64,000 nt of DNA from Hybos culiciformis (taxonomy: Eukaryota > Arthropoda > Insecta > Diptera > Hybotidae). Below are positions 36,491-49,961 of the stretch, one piece after another. The stretch covers positions 42,285,525 to 42,349,524 of the forward strand of contig OZ023273.1 of assembly GCA_964007475.1 (NCBI GenBank). Direction: 5' to 3'. Position 1 is the stretch's first letter; every line of letters starts with the position of its first letter. The translations under genes were made by a program, and so were the position numbers. The notes beneath the pieces are model-generated. The model was not told the origin of the DNA. It did not search any database and worked only from the letters and a program-made list of their open reading frames with translations.

Positions 36491-39400
36491 CTAATGGATG
36501 TATAGTTCATATATGCTATAGTTATCAAAGTATAAATTAGAAAATTTTTATATAATGTTAATTTTATATTTTTAACTATTCAACAAAATTTTTGATGACT
36601 TTTTAAAATAATGAGTTTTTTTTTTATAAAATGTTTATGATTAAGTTATCGATTGGTTCATTTTGGATTTTGATGAGTTAATTTATTTTTGAGTTCATCG
36701 AGACCTATAATAATTTATAAATGCTAATTAAAGCTGATATTAAGAAAATTTAAAGTTAAAATAAAGCATAGTAATAATATCGTCTAATAAATAATAACTA
36801 GAAAATTAATTTTGGTAGGCACTGATAAATTTCATTGTCAATTTTAGCAAAGATTATTTATCATGGGAAAATATTATCCAATCTTTTGTATAATATTTTT
36901 TTTCCTTCAAAGACTATCAAAAACCAGACCAATACTTTGAGTATTAATCGTTTTATTTTTTTTTTATTTTAAATCATATTTCACAGACCAATCTTTAAGT
37001 TTTCTATAGTAATTTTTTCATACATTACTCATGCTTTGAATGTATTTATTTCTATACTTTCTAGAGGGCTTGAAATTTATGTCAAATAAAAATAATACTA
37101 AAGTAAGTAAACATTTTTTTTTTTGCTTCAATAGAAACCCAAATTTTCGTTTTTTAACCAAATTATAATATCATAATTGGGATCAAATTATTAATTAATG
37201 TCAAAAAAAAAAAAATTTCATTTTTATTTATTTCTTAAAAATTTATGCTATATTTTCAATAATAACATTAAAAATACATAATGCTATATATACATATATG
37301 TAAAATTATAAAAAAAAAAATCAAAATAAGAAATAACTTATTTTTTCTCTCGGTATAATGTGTAAAAAATTCTTAACTTAAATTAGATAAATCTAATTTT
37401 TTATTTAGGCTTATTATAAATTGCCTTTTTATAATAAAGTACACGGTTTTACTCGAATTATTGTATAAACCAAAAAAAAAAAAAGACTTATGAAAAAATA
37501 TATATGACATTTGTGTATATGTATATCCTACATGTACATCATAGTATGATGATTTGATGCCATGCGCAATAATTTTATGCGGTTATCTCATTTATTACGA
37601 AACAGTATTTTTTTTTTCTATATTTGTAATTTTTTCTATATTTTTTTTGTTCAACATTGTTTTCCCCAATTTGGAGAAAAAAAAAACAAACACAAATGTC
37701 ACTTATAGATATTTTTTTGTTAAAAGTATCACAAATCAAACTCATTCAAACTCATTGAATTCATACTTAATATACAGATTGAAAATATCTCTCGTTATAT
37801 CCCTCTATGCTCATATGAAACATTCCCTTCCCCAGAAGAAGAAAAAAAAAAAAAAAACGAAAACTCCAAAAAGTTTTACAAACCAAACTCATTGAACATT
37901 TTTTTCATTTTTTTTTGTAAATAAAATTATTATAAAAAAAATATCTCTCTTAACTAATATTTTTGTTTTTCAAAGAAAAGCTTTAATTTTTTTTGTTAAC
38001 AAAAAAAAAATTCCTTTTGGTATTATTATTTATATTCAAAACTTCTCAATTTTTTTTTTTTTTTCTTCTCACAAAAGTACATTAAGTATAATAATAATAA
38101 ATAATTTATTAAGTTATAAATAAGTGATAATAATTCAATAATATTTATCATTATATATGTTATAAAATATATCGTAAGTCTATAAATTTTATTTTTAATG
38201 TGAATTTAGAAAAAAAAAAAATTTGATATATGACAGGATATTCTATCATTTAGAAAATGTTATGAATTTATTATTTTTTTTTATATATTTCTATATAATA
38301 GTGATTATAAACATTTCGCATATATTTTTATAAGTCAGGCAAAGACTTTAAGTATGACATAAAATAATTTTTTTTTTTTGAGATTATATTTCTAAGTCAC
38401 ATGAACTTTTATTATAATAATTCAAATGTAACTCGTTTGCAAATTAAATTATTTAAAAAAATGTATATTTGTTTTACTTTTCCTACAAAAATTGCTTCCA
38501 TAGATCATGATATTTGATATGTTTAGCAATCATAGTTTTTAAATATACTATTTTCTTTTCATATCAACACTAACTAAATTATTCGCAATACAAAAAACAA
38601 TTACTATATTAAAGTCATATAAATAAATATGTAATATTACTTAAAAAAAAAATTGATAAGAGAAGGAACAAAAAAAAATATATATTATGTATATATTTGA
38701 ATGATATGAAAAACATATGTTCAGCGTTCCAATTTTTTTTTTTTAATAACATATCTCTCATTTTATTAATAGAAAGAAGTTAAGTAAATATCCTTGTAAG
38801 AATAAAAGAGAAATTTTTTTTTTATATATATAACTTTACTTATATACACACAAACACATACAATGAAAATAGAAACAGAGTTTTCCTTCTTTTTTAACAA
38901 TAATAATGGAAAAAAAAATTTCCAAAAGAAAATTTCCCAATACAGAAAAAAGCAATAAAAATAGGTATTTAAAAAAAAAAAAAATATGTTGTAAAAAATT
39001 TTTTTATTTTTTTGTTTTTTTTTTTTCAATATTATGGAATAACTTTTATTTTTGCCAAGAAATTTTTTATTTTTAGTTTAGTGCACAAAGTGCGTCAGTG
39101 CAAGTGGGGTCTTTTAACAGTTAACACAAAAATCAAAAATTTAAAAATTAATTTTTTTCATTTTTTCTTTAATTTTTTCTTTTAACTATATTATTTTTTA
39201 AGTTTTTCTATAAAGTCAAAAATACATTTTAACAATATAAAGAAAAATTTATTCAATAAAATTTTCCTTGACAAACAACATAAGTTAAACTATATAAAAA
39301 AAAAATCCAGTAAATATAATTATTTTCTAACAAATAAAACACAATAAAACTTAATACTTTTTAAAACTTACTTATCTTTCAAATAATATTATTTTCTTTT

Positions 39401-41452
39401 AATTAACTTTTTACTTCTAAATTAAAACTGATAAAAAATATATAATAAATAAATATAAAATAATAAACCAATAATTAATATTTAAAAAAATTAAAAAATA
39501 ATAATAATAATTTCAATAAAATAATAATAATAAAAATTAATAGGATTCTGAAGAGATTAAAAACGAGAAAAACTTTATTCAATTAATTTTTACCAAAACG
39601 GACTCTTTAGTAAGGTAGCACTTAACTAAAGCGCCAATATGAATTTCATTGGTACGTTAAAAATTTCTATTTTAATTATTAACAAATTTTACTTTTAAAA
39701 TAATAACTTAAATAATTTATATTATATTTTATATTTTATACGTATAATATTAAATATAAATATATGTACAATCCAAGATTTTAGATCTAAAATAATTTAA
39801 CAAAAAATCTGAAGTTAAATGTTGATATAAGAGTTTCAAAATATATCAATACTGAGCATAAAAACTAAAAGCATAAATCCAGCATCCAAATTGAAGACAC
39901 AAAAAAACAGTCAAAATCAGAAATTTCTAGAATTTTTCGAATATTTCGAGCTGAGCAATTTCAGAAGAGGCCCATAAATAAGGAAAATAGTTTTAACCAA
40001 GTGCATCGAAAAAACATTTGAAACCACTCTTTTAGCAAAATCACAAAAAAATACGTTCCAGATTTTTTTGCCTACGAATCTTAAAAAATGTCTAATAATT
40101 AAAATATTTATTTAAGTAAATTAAATTTAAAATAATGTATTCATTTGAAGAAATATTTCGTATACTACAAAAAAGATGAAAAGAAATTTTTTTTTGATAA
40201 ACTACTATGATATACGAAAAATCGTGCCTTTTAATTTATGCGTGAATATAACATTATGTTAGAAGTAAAATAAAAATTAAGTTACCTAAAATTAGGCTCA
40301 TATGATTTGTGGCATTTTTAAATCAAAATTATTTAATCTCTTTGATGTTATCAAAAATCTTGAATGTTGTTAACACGAGTTAAAATAAATTAAATTTGTT
40401 TTTTTTTTTTATATATTAAATTATGTTGTTCCTTAAGAGCCTTAACTTATTTTAATTAACTTTTGGGATTTGTTAAAGATTTACACATGAGTAATAATTT
40501 TTAAAAGTTGTATAACATTATAATAATCGATAAAAAATTAAAAATTTATTTCATGTAAAAATTTTGTAATGATGGTAAAAATTTTTTTTGTGTATTTTCA
40601 CTTGAACAAAATCTTTATTTCTGTAGGAAAAAACAATGTTTATAAAATTTTGTATTTTGAGTGTGGAAGGGAAATAATTATGGAAATAAATTTATCTGCA
40701 TTTGACAATGTCAAAATTAACAGTAAAACAATTTGAAATTATTTAATATAGAAATAATGTTTAGTTTAAGAATACAAGAAAGAAATGTTAATTTTTGCAG
40801 CTGTAAGGAATGGAATAAAATTTTTTAATCTCATGAAAACTAAAATAAGAATCGAGATATTAGAATCCCTTTTAAAGAAGCTCACGTTCAACTATAACGA
40901 TAACCAAATAAACTGATAATTCAGTAAATATATAAAAAATTCTTCGAATCGTTAAAACAGACAAAATTGCAACAATTTAATATTATATTTTCAAGATGAT
41001 TCAACCAAAATTTTTAAAATCTTTGTAGTTGTGCCGAGACAATGACGTTATAGATCATGGTAACCAAGTTGATAGTTTCAGATTAAATTATGTAAAAATC
41101 AAACCAACATTGATCTACAAAAATTTTTAAAATTATTTAAATTACAATAAAGTCCATACCTAACAATATACCTAACTATGTTAACAATACATAATAAATA
41201 CGTACAAAATATTGTCTACCTAAATTCAAATCAATAAAAAAACGAGAACATAAATTGAAAAAGCTAATTACATAATTTATTTATGAAAATCTTGAAATTT
41301 CAAATTTGAATTCTTCATAAAAAAATAAAAAGAAAATATTAATAATTTCTTTTTGTTCAACTTTTCTTTTTGATTAACTATATACTTTCTTAATATTCTT
41401 ATATTTATTTTCATTCTACTTTTTCAATTACCTTGAGAATTTTATAATTTAG
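36491..41452. other. AT-rich non-coding stretch
   Basis: No gene is supported. The 113-codon frame at 37554-37895 has low-complexity composition (F-rich then K-rich). A G+C-raised patch at 39595-39665 is open for 20 codons on the - strand up to a TTTTG|GTAAAA site, but a stop precedes it with no acceptor between, so it is left uncalled. Confidence 0.6.
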
Positions 41453-41503
41453 TAAATTTTTCGATTTGATTCTTTGTACACAAAAATTAGAGTTATTTTA
41501 CTG
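41453..41503 (+). CDS. Candidate 51-nt internal exon
   Basis: An AATTTAG acceptor, with the pyrimidine-rich stretch CTACTTTTTCAATTACC some 25-45 bp upstream, is followed by 51 nt that are open in one frame (KFFDLILCTQKLELFY) up to a strong CTG|GTGAGTAT donor at 41504. The donor is of better quality than expected in this DNA; the peptide itself is not informative and no partner exon was found. Confidence 0.18.
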
Positions 41504-43605
41504 GTGAGTATCACAGTCCTCTATTTGGCCTTTAATTTAAATAAGAGCAATTTATCTTCTATTATTCTGCTCTTATGAAAAGTTTTTAGTTTGCATTTCT
41601 TTCTCATATAATAAAGTCTTGAAATTTTTCGAATTAATTATAAGATTATATTAGATGTATTTTATGTGTAATTTTTGCTATATACATGGTTCAAATCAAA
41701 GTAGTGAATGACTTTATTAAAATTTGGTATTTGGCATCTTAATCATAATTGAATAAACAGAACCCTAAATTTTCCGAAAGAGTCAACAATCAATCTACCT
41801 TTTGAAACAAGATATTTGCAAACTTTTATTTTCCTTTCTGTTAAAACTAAAAAAATAAATTCTTAATATCTTCAAAATGTTATTAACAATAATACTCTCT
41901 AAAATCGTTAATATCTTCAAAAGAAAACATTTACTTTGACCACCCTCTTAACAATAACAATAAATTAATATTTTTATTTATTTAAGTGATACTTATTGAT
42001 TTTTAAATTAGGTTAGAAAAAAAATCGCTTTATTATTGATCTAGTTTCAATTTTTATTTTAATTTTTGCCCTTTGATTCTAAAAATAAAAACTTTTTGAA
42101 GGTTTTCTAAGTTCATTTTAAAAGGAAAAATAATAACATAAAATATATAAAGTATCACTTTTATTATAGTTTTTGATGTATTTTTTTTTTTTTTATTATT
42201 ATGAATATGACTTTATTGTGTCTATATTATATAGAAAAACTCGAAAATCATACCAAAATGTATACTATACAAAATTATTTTCTAACATTGATAGTTTTTA
42301 GGTTTAGAGGTTTTTAATATTGATTTTATTGCACAATATACCATTGAAAAATAGAAGTATATGAAATATGTATAATAGTATATGGAAATTCAGTAAATAA
42401 AAAAATTGATTTTTAAAAAATAAACCCCATAATATAGGTATATTGGAAATATAAATTTTCAGATTTATTTTATACTAAATTTCATTAAAAAATTATAGCT
42501 TAGAAGAATATTAAAATTATTATGTTTTAGTATAATTTTAGAATTTATATCTGCTTAAAAACTCTTTTTATTTGATCCTCGAAACTTTTTTGGTGACTCT
42601 AAAAGAATATTAATAAAAATAATAAATATGATATGGAGAAAATTAAAATGTACTAATAAAAAATTAAATTTTAATTTTTAAATCGGAAAATGAATTGAAT
42701 AAATTGATTAAATTTCAACATTTTAAAGCCGACGGTAATTATTAGGATCTAACATTTGTGAATCATTTTTTTTAACACTATGATGTCACTAGAAAATAAT
42801 ATTTACAATTATCAGACCAGAAAAAATTACGAAATGTATGTGATGCTGACGAGAATTTTCATTAAGAAGCATACATTTTTTATTCACTCAATCTTTACAT
42901 TTAGTTTAGAAATAATGTTTTGTTCCAGAAACATTTTTTTATTGACAGAATCGTTGTCGTCACGCTTTTTCAGATTCTAATAAATTAGAAAATATGCAAT
43001 TTTTTTTTTACAATTTTATTTAATTTTCGACCAATAAAATAATAAGAATTTTCTAAGTAAGTAGCTCTGTTTTTCGTGAGTGACGCTTGTGAAAAGTTCT
43101 TATGCATAATAATCCTTAACATTTCTTTCATGTTAAACATCTCGTAAGAAAAATTATTAGTTAACTAGACGACATACGAATAATACTAAGAATATTTAAA
43201 ATAAAAATTTCAAAAAAACTTAAAATAAGCGTAATGGTATATTTTTTATGCCAGATAATACCCGAAATAAAAATATGATTTTAAAATTTTCCATGCATAA
43301 TAAAAATTCAATTTAAAAATAAAATAAATAAAATTAATTATCTTAGAAATTACGATGTAATTGAAATTTTATTTTGTTAAACCTCATTTAAAGATAATTA
43401 AAATTTAAAATATTTTATTATGTTAATAAAGATAAAATAAAAGTAAATAATTGATATAATATTTATAAAAATTTAATATAATATAAATATTGTTTTATAA
43501 TTTTTTTTAAGCTTTTATATTATTTTGCAGTAATACTAACTATAACTAACACATGATTTATTAAGTTATAATGGGAAAATTTAACATCCTGATTTTATTG
43601 CTACA

Positions 43606-43672
<67 letters not shown>

Positions 43673-46600
43673 TTTTGATAGCGGTTGTAAACATTTTTTA
43701 ATATTTTGTATAATTCGCATCATATCTAATAAAGTTACAAAAATATAGGTCTAATTGAACCTGGCAGTATTTTATTCTGCTTTCGAAGATGTGATTAAGC
43801 ATTTTATTTTTTAGCCACATTTACTAAAATATTAAAAAAAATCAATAATATTCAGTTTTTATTCTACTATGAGAACTAAGATCTGTCATTTTAAGAAACT
43901 TATATAAATTTAACTAACAATCCGAAGATCTTAAGAAGATAATGAAATTAATTTGTACAACGGCCGACGAGGATTTGTATTTTTATTTTAACTTTTTTTC
44001 CATACATTCTCCTAAATTTGTGATAAACTCATAACCGCAACAAATTCAAAAATTATATATTTATTTAACGTACCCATGTTTTAAGTGTGGTAGTTAATGT
44101 ATTTTAAGAAATATATATCAAAAATATAGATGTTAGTTATTATATTTATAGTTACAAAAAATTAATGAAAATCGTATAATGCAATTTTCGTAAACGCATT
44201 TAGCAGGTGAGTTTTGGAACAATTATTTAATTCTCATAAAATTATATTAAGTAACACGTATTTAAATCGATTTTACGGTAAATCGTTATGATAAATTTTT
44301 TAAAAACTTTATAATATTCAATTCATAAAATATTTTAGTGACGGCTTAATTTTTTGACCACTTCAATTAAAATTTATTATCATATTCATTTCATAAATTT
44401 TATCTGTAATAATATTATTTTATATTTAATGCGAAATTATTATCTTTTATGAAAATTCGATTATATTATTTATATAACTTTATCATTAAACCTACTGTAT
44501 AATTAATAAATTTGATAAATAGTTAGTTTTGTTAAACAAATCAATTACATCATTTAAATAAAGAATTTAAAGCCGACGATATTTAACAAGTTTCTCTGTC
44601 ATCACTGATACTTTGATACTTTTGATATTTGAGAAAGATAATTTTTTATTATTTATATTATTATATAATATTTTTCATAATATTGTTTCAATATAAAATA
44701 TTAAAACTTGCTTATGTCTACAATCTCAGTATTTCATAAAAAATAGCTTAACAGTTCTCGACCTCGCATATAGTTTTCTGCGTAACTATTTCAAAATTTC
44801 ATGAATTTTTTTATTAACATAATTATGTGCATATGTACAAATATTAATACTTAACGTTATTACTTACAATACGAGTGATATTAAGAGAAATTTTATAATT
44901 AAGATAAGTATAATGTTTTTTCTTCTTGTCATAATAAAGTACTATTTGGTTTTCAAAATATTAAGATATTTTTTGAAATATTTTTATTTTTCTATGAAAC
45001 TGATGAACCATTGATCGAAACCAAATACCAAGCAGAGTTGAAACTTATAATTACCCAAAAATATTTTCAATATAATTTTAAAATGAACAATTAATTCTCT
45101 TGGTTCTATACTTATTTCAATATAAATGCAATTAATAGAATCATTTTCAATAAATTCTTTTAATAAAACACAAAAAAATTTATTTCTCCATAAACATAAT
45201 ATTTTTTTAATTTTTAATATTTTTTTTTCTGCTGTTTTTTTTGGTCAAATTAAAATTCCAACATAGTTTACGAATAAATTTTTATGAAATAATTAAATTC
45301 ATTTATTACTTTTGTGGTATGTATTGTTAAAATACCAATTGTTTTACTTAAATATTTCCAAAAATAAAAATAAAACCCTATAAATAAGAATTCCCTTTTA
45401 TTTTTGAATATGAATAAAAATTAATTTTTTTTTTTTTAGTAAAAATTGTTTTGGCCTTATTTTTAAAAATGGGAATTCTTTTTTATGTTTTCTCATGAAT
45501 TATTTAATTTTGATGGATATAAATTCCCTTCGGAATCAATAGTAAAGAATATTTTAATATTAGCCTTATTCATTGCTTTGACTTCAGTATTTGTTATTAA
45601 TAGTATTATTGATATATTTTGAAATGGCAGGAAATTTTAAAGTTTCAGGATTGTTCATCGCATCTTGTTTGAAGTTTTATAAATTCCAAACCAAGCCTTA
45701 AGATCAAAAAGGAAATTTTAGGATAATAAAATAATAACTCCCTCCCTCAATATAAATGATGATAATACACCTTTTGGTTGTAAAAATATAATAGCTCGTG
45801 ATTATTAAGGATTAAACTTTTTTCTGTTTTCTAATTAAGTCTGTCTAGACATAATTGGTTAAATAACGTGTTCAATGAACTGGTTATACTTGGTATATTA
45901 AAGAAAAACATATTATTTAGATAGTGATTTGGAAACATTTTTTGAATATCAACTTGAAGTTCTTTATCTCGTTTCGAGTTAGCCCTTAAAATAATATACA
46001 TAAATTTGATAATGAGCAAATAAAAATTTCTTTAATACTTAATAAACTTTCTAATGATTATTGTAACAAAATTTCATCTTTATAAAATACTTAAATGTAT
46101 TTATTATACACAAACATGTACATAATAATATTTTTTATATTATTAAAATTTATATGACAAAAGAAACGAATAAAAATCATTATTCATTTAACTATAAAAT
46201 GAATTCATTAAACAATTCATGCCCGGAACATAAATTATGATAAATTTAATATAATTTTAACATTATATTTGACATACATAATCGTTATAGAGAATATAAG
46301 TTATTTCGAAAAAATATGTTTCATATTATGAAAAATGTTTTCAAATTTATTGTTATTTCATTTTATTTTTTGTTTTTTTTTTATATATTTCATATCTGTT
46401 ATTCATGCTAAAAATGTGTTTTAGACTGGTTTTCCCTAATGTTACAAAAAAATTGATTTATCTCTGTAGGTATAAGTCTAATTGGTTTACAGATTTAGCC
46501 AATTTATCTGAAATGTTACACAATTTGTTGGAAAAAAAAAATAAATAAATGTATTTTTGTTTTTAACATAATATAATATATAAGTACATATTTTTCATTT

Positions 46601-47006
46601 TTACACATGTTAATAAATTCATTCAATAAATGTATAATTTATAAAAAAATAAAATATATATATTTTCAATATCCGTACAGGAAAAATGTGTAAGAAAATG
46701 AAATTCATAACTTTCTTTTGAACATAATATATTTTGGTAATAATTTCAATTAAATATTGTGTATATAGCTTTGATTTGATAAAATCTTTAATTCATATTG
46801 GTAATAAATATAGATTTTCAAAGTGTAAATAATTACATAAGAAGAATTTTATGAATTCATTTCGTAATTTCTTTTTAGACATATAATTGCTCCGTATATT
46901 TAAGTACAATATTAAGAACTAAATTTCGATATTTAAGATTTTTTTTTTTGAAAAGAAATACCATATTTAATAAGCTTTATTACTTCTCACTGCAAAATAC
47001 TTTCAG
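41504..47006. other. AT-rich non-coding stretch
   Basis: No gene is supported. It contains the (TTA)n array listed separately and a minor inverted repeat (AAGAATTCCC near 45389 with GGGAATTCTT near 45471). Short frames (42780-42980, 45831-46019) look like chance. Confidence 0.65.
43606..43672. repeat. (TTA)n microsatellite, about 22 units
   Basis: Uninterrupted TTA/ATT trinucleotides over about 66 bp, the longest pure microsatellite in the window and likely length-polymorphic. Confidence 0.95.
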
Positions 47007-47089
47007 TTAGCCCCGAAATAATACGGTGCAGTAGAGTAACGTCAACACAACATAACGTCAATTGGCTTTATGTCTCAGATATTAGATAA
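47007..47089 (+). CDS. Candidate last exon (partial)
   Basis: A good acceptor, ATACTTTCAG ending at 47006 with TACTTCTCACTGC just upstream, is followed in phase 2 by 26 open codons: SPEIIRCSRVTSTQHNVNWL then YVSDIR, and TAA at 47087-47089. G+C is clearly raised and the composition is protein-like. Against coding, the stretch contains AACGTCAA twice, 14 bp apart (CREB-type half sites TGACGTT on the other strand), and the - strand also has a 16-codon open frame. A regulatory element is therefore an alternative reading. Confidence 0.28.
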
Positions 47090-49746
47090 ATAAGTTTCCA
47101 AAATAATAAAAAATTGTTATCTAGAAAAATTTTATTCTGTTTTCAAAGAATTTAGTTAATTAAACGATTTTTCTCGAAGTAGGGAATTTAACGAATGCAA
47201 CATAATATAAATATACATACATAGTTTTATATATATAAAACATTTTAATACTGTAAGCCAATCATAATAAATTGCTAAATTGCTTAGTTTTTTATTTTTA
47301 TGAAATAAAAATCAATAAGAAACATCCTTGAATACGTCACTGTAATTTAATATGTACTTTTAATTACCGCCATTAATATAAAATTCAGATTAAATTGAAG
47401 ATTGAAGAGCTTTCTGTTTTGTTTAAAAGCTAATTATGAAATATTTTAGAAAACTTTCGTAGAAAATTTCTGACAATTTCTGATAAATGCTACTTCTTCT
47501 AACCTAAGCTCTAACTTTTAAAGAGAATTTTTAAATATAATCTGGTTTACCTATTCGTGATTGAGCAGCTATTTTTTATACGTATACAATTTATTACAAA
47601 TAACTTACTATGAATTCAAAACTCATAATGATTAAATAGGCTCTTGTATCAGAACAGAATTAGAACTTTTATTTTTTCTTCGAAAAATTTGGAAATTTGC
47701 CAAAATTTATTTAGCAAAAAAAAAAAGCATACATCTATGTAGGTCAAAAGGACAAAGCAACTTGCAAATGATAAAAAAATACAAATTTAATAGATTTTAT
47801 TCCATTAAATATTTTGTAGTTATTTGAATATATATGTACATATAATGTAGGTATTAGATATATTTATTTATTTTTAACGCACATATTTCTATTTTTACAC
47901 AATTTAGTGAAAACATTTTCAAACATACAGCTTCTATTTCAACCATATACAGAAAAAAAAATTTATTGGCTATAGTGTGGCACCACAACACTCCAGGGTT
48001 CCATAAAAAAAATATTCTGCACCAGAAAAATATGAATATTAAATTTAAAGATTTCTGTAAAGTAATATTAGATTATACATTAAAAAAAAATCTTTTTTAC
48101 TCCAGAGATCAAAATAAATTCCGTGAATTTTAGAAGGATCAAAGTTATTCAAGAAAATAAAATTATTGGAAAATAAAATAAAATGCAAAATACTATATGG
48201 AAAAGATAAGAAATTTTTCTTTTCCAAATGAAAAAAAGCATACTTTAATCAGCATACTTTAAGTTATGCGTGCAATATGAAAATTTATTCACATATATTC
48301 TGAGAGTATAAAAATTACTTGAATACATATACTGACAAAACCCCAATGAAAATTTAATATTTGAGTTTAATTATTTAAAAAAAAATGCAAGGCTTATAAG
48401 CTTCTTTTTTAAAATGCACACAAATTCAAAGAAAATTAAAAAAATGTTTGATTGATTTTCATTTAAGTTCTAATTCTAATTAAAAACACAAAATTTTAAT
48501 TCACCTTTCCAAATAACACACATACTTAATCTATTTGTTTAAAATTTAGTAATGCACCAAAAAAAAAAATATTTTTATTTATGCAAATACCTTTAAAATC
48601 TTTCATAAAAGGATTAATTAAAAAAAATTGAGGGATATGATATTAAATTATCAATATTTCTTAATAATATTATTGTGATAAATTTATAATTTCTAACCAA
48701 AACTTTTAGTAATTATGTTTATGTAATTAATTTCTTATTTAGACATTATTTATGCATTTAATGACAAAAAAATTATATAATTTATCACCATTCGATAAAT
48801 TTAATACTATATATTTATTTATATAATTATTATAAATCAATAATCTAATGATAGTAATTAATTTAGTTCTTGTAATATTTTTGTTATGACATTTTTGAAT
48901 TGAAGCTAAACTGTATGAGCAATCAATAAAATTAAGAATTTAATAAAAAAAATACTTTAACCAATAAATTTAGATTATTATGTGGTTCGTAATATGCAAT
49001 AATGCGGCCAGCAATCGTTATTCCAGAATAATTAGTGGAATAATTTTAATTACGAATACGTTATCATCTTTTCCTAGCAAGCTTTTCTATTATATGGATA
49101 CACATGTATATTACAACATCAAAAAACAATATATGTTTGTTTCGAATAACAATTTAATTCATTTATATTTTTCGAATGAGTTTGTTTTTTTTTTCGAATA
49201 ATTTAAACTTTCAATGTAGGAATCAGACAGAAGAAAAAATGACAAAAATAAAATCTGAAATTAACATAAATAATAAGAAATTAAAAGTAATTTTCATTTG
49301 TTTAACATAGGTAGTCCTGAAAAATACATATAAATAAATAATTAGAATGAGCAGTATAAATAAAACGAATTTTTATGGCCTTTTAACATTAAGAAAAACT
49401 TTATTAATTTTTAAAATATAAATTTCTAAATTTTAAATTGTCATGGGAAAGACAGAAAAAGAAAAATATTTAATTCCTTTCGTTTATCCAAACATTGGAT
49501 GTGTGTACATGTTGCAAAGTACATATATAGAGAATACATAATATATATTTTTATTCGATAACTATTCAAAATATTATTTTAAATTCGTTAAGACATTGCC
49601 AAAAAAAAGGGTACAAAAAAAAAGGAAAATTTTTTTATTTTTGGCTCATTAAATAAAAAAAAAAATCAATTTAAAGAAAAATATAAAAGCAAGTTCATAT
49701 ATAAATAGCTTTCGTAAAATGTTCAATTTAGATTTTTTTTTTCAAA
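47090..49746. other. AT-rich non-coding stretch
   Basis: Nothing is seen beyond A/T tracts and short chance frames at 48045-48227 (-) and 48980-49201 (+). Confidence 0.65.
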
Positions 49747-49961
49747 ATCGTCAGTCTCATGCAACAATCACGAACTGTAAAAATATAGGATTTGTAAATT
49801 TAAGTTTTGGTACGTTTTCGCGAAAATAGAAATAGTCATTGTGGGTATATTTATGAGAGCTTTCAACTTCTGACTTTGAACATACAATTAAAATTTTGGG
49901 TTTTTTATAGATCAAAATGGCCAAAATTACAGTTTATTGATTTTTGCACGAGACTGACGAT
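49747..49961. mobile_element. MITE-like inverted-repeat element, about 215 bp
   Basis: ATCGTCAGTCTCATGCAA (49747-49764) is mirrored by TTGCACGAGACTGACGAT (49944-49961), one mismatch in 18. Similarity continues inward for about 15 bp (AATCACGAACTGTAA against the reverse complement of ACAGTTTATTGATT). There is no open frame. The target duplication is not clear. Interior words include AAAATGGCCAAAATTAC and GTACGTTTTCGCGAAAATAG. Confidence 0.65.

Noticed and set aside
37065..37102. Acceptor-donor pair (TTTCTAG ... GTAAGT) framing 38 nt
   Set aside because: Composition is as AT-rich as the surroundings, and such pairs are expected by chance in 64 kb.
37554..37895. 113-codon + strand frame
   Set aside because: F-rich then K-rich low complexity with poly-A inside; no splice or family support.
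39595..39665. G+C-raised patch with 20 open - strand codons before GTAAAA
   Set aside because: An in-frame TAA precedes it with no AG acceptor between.
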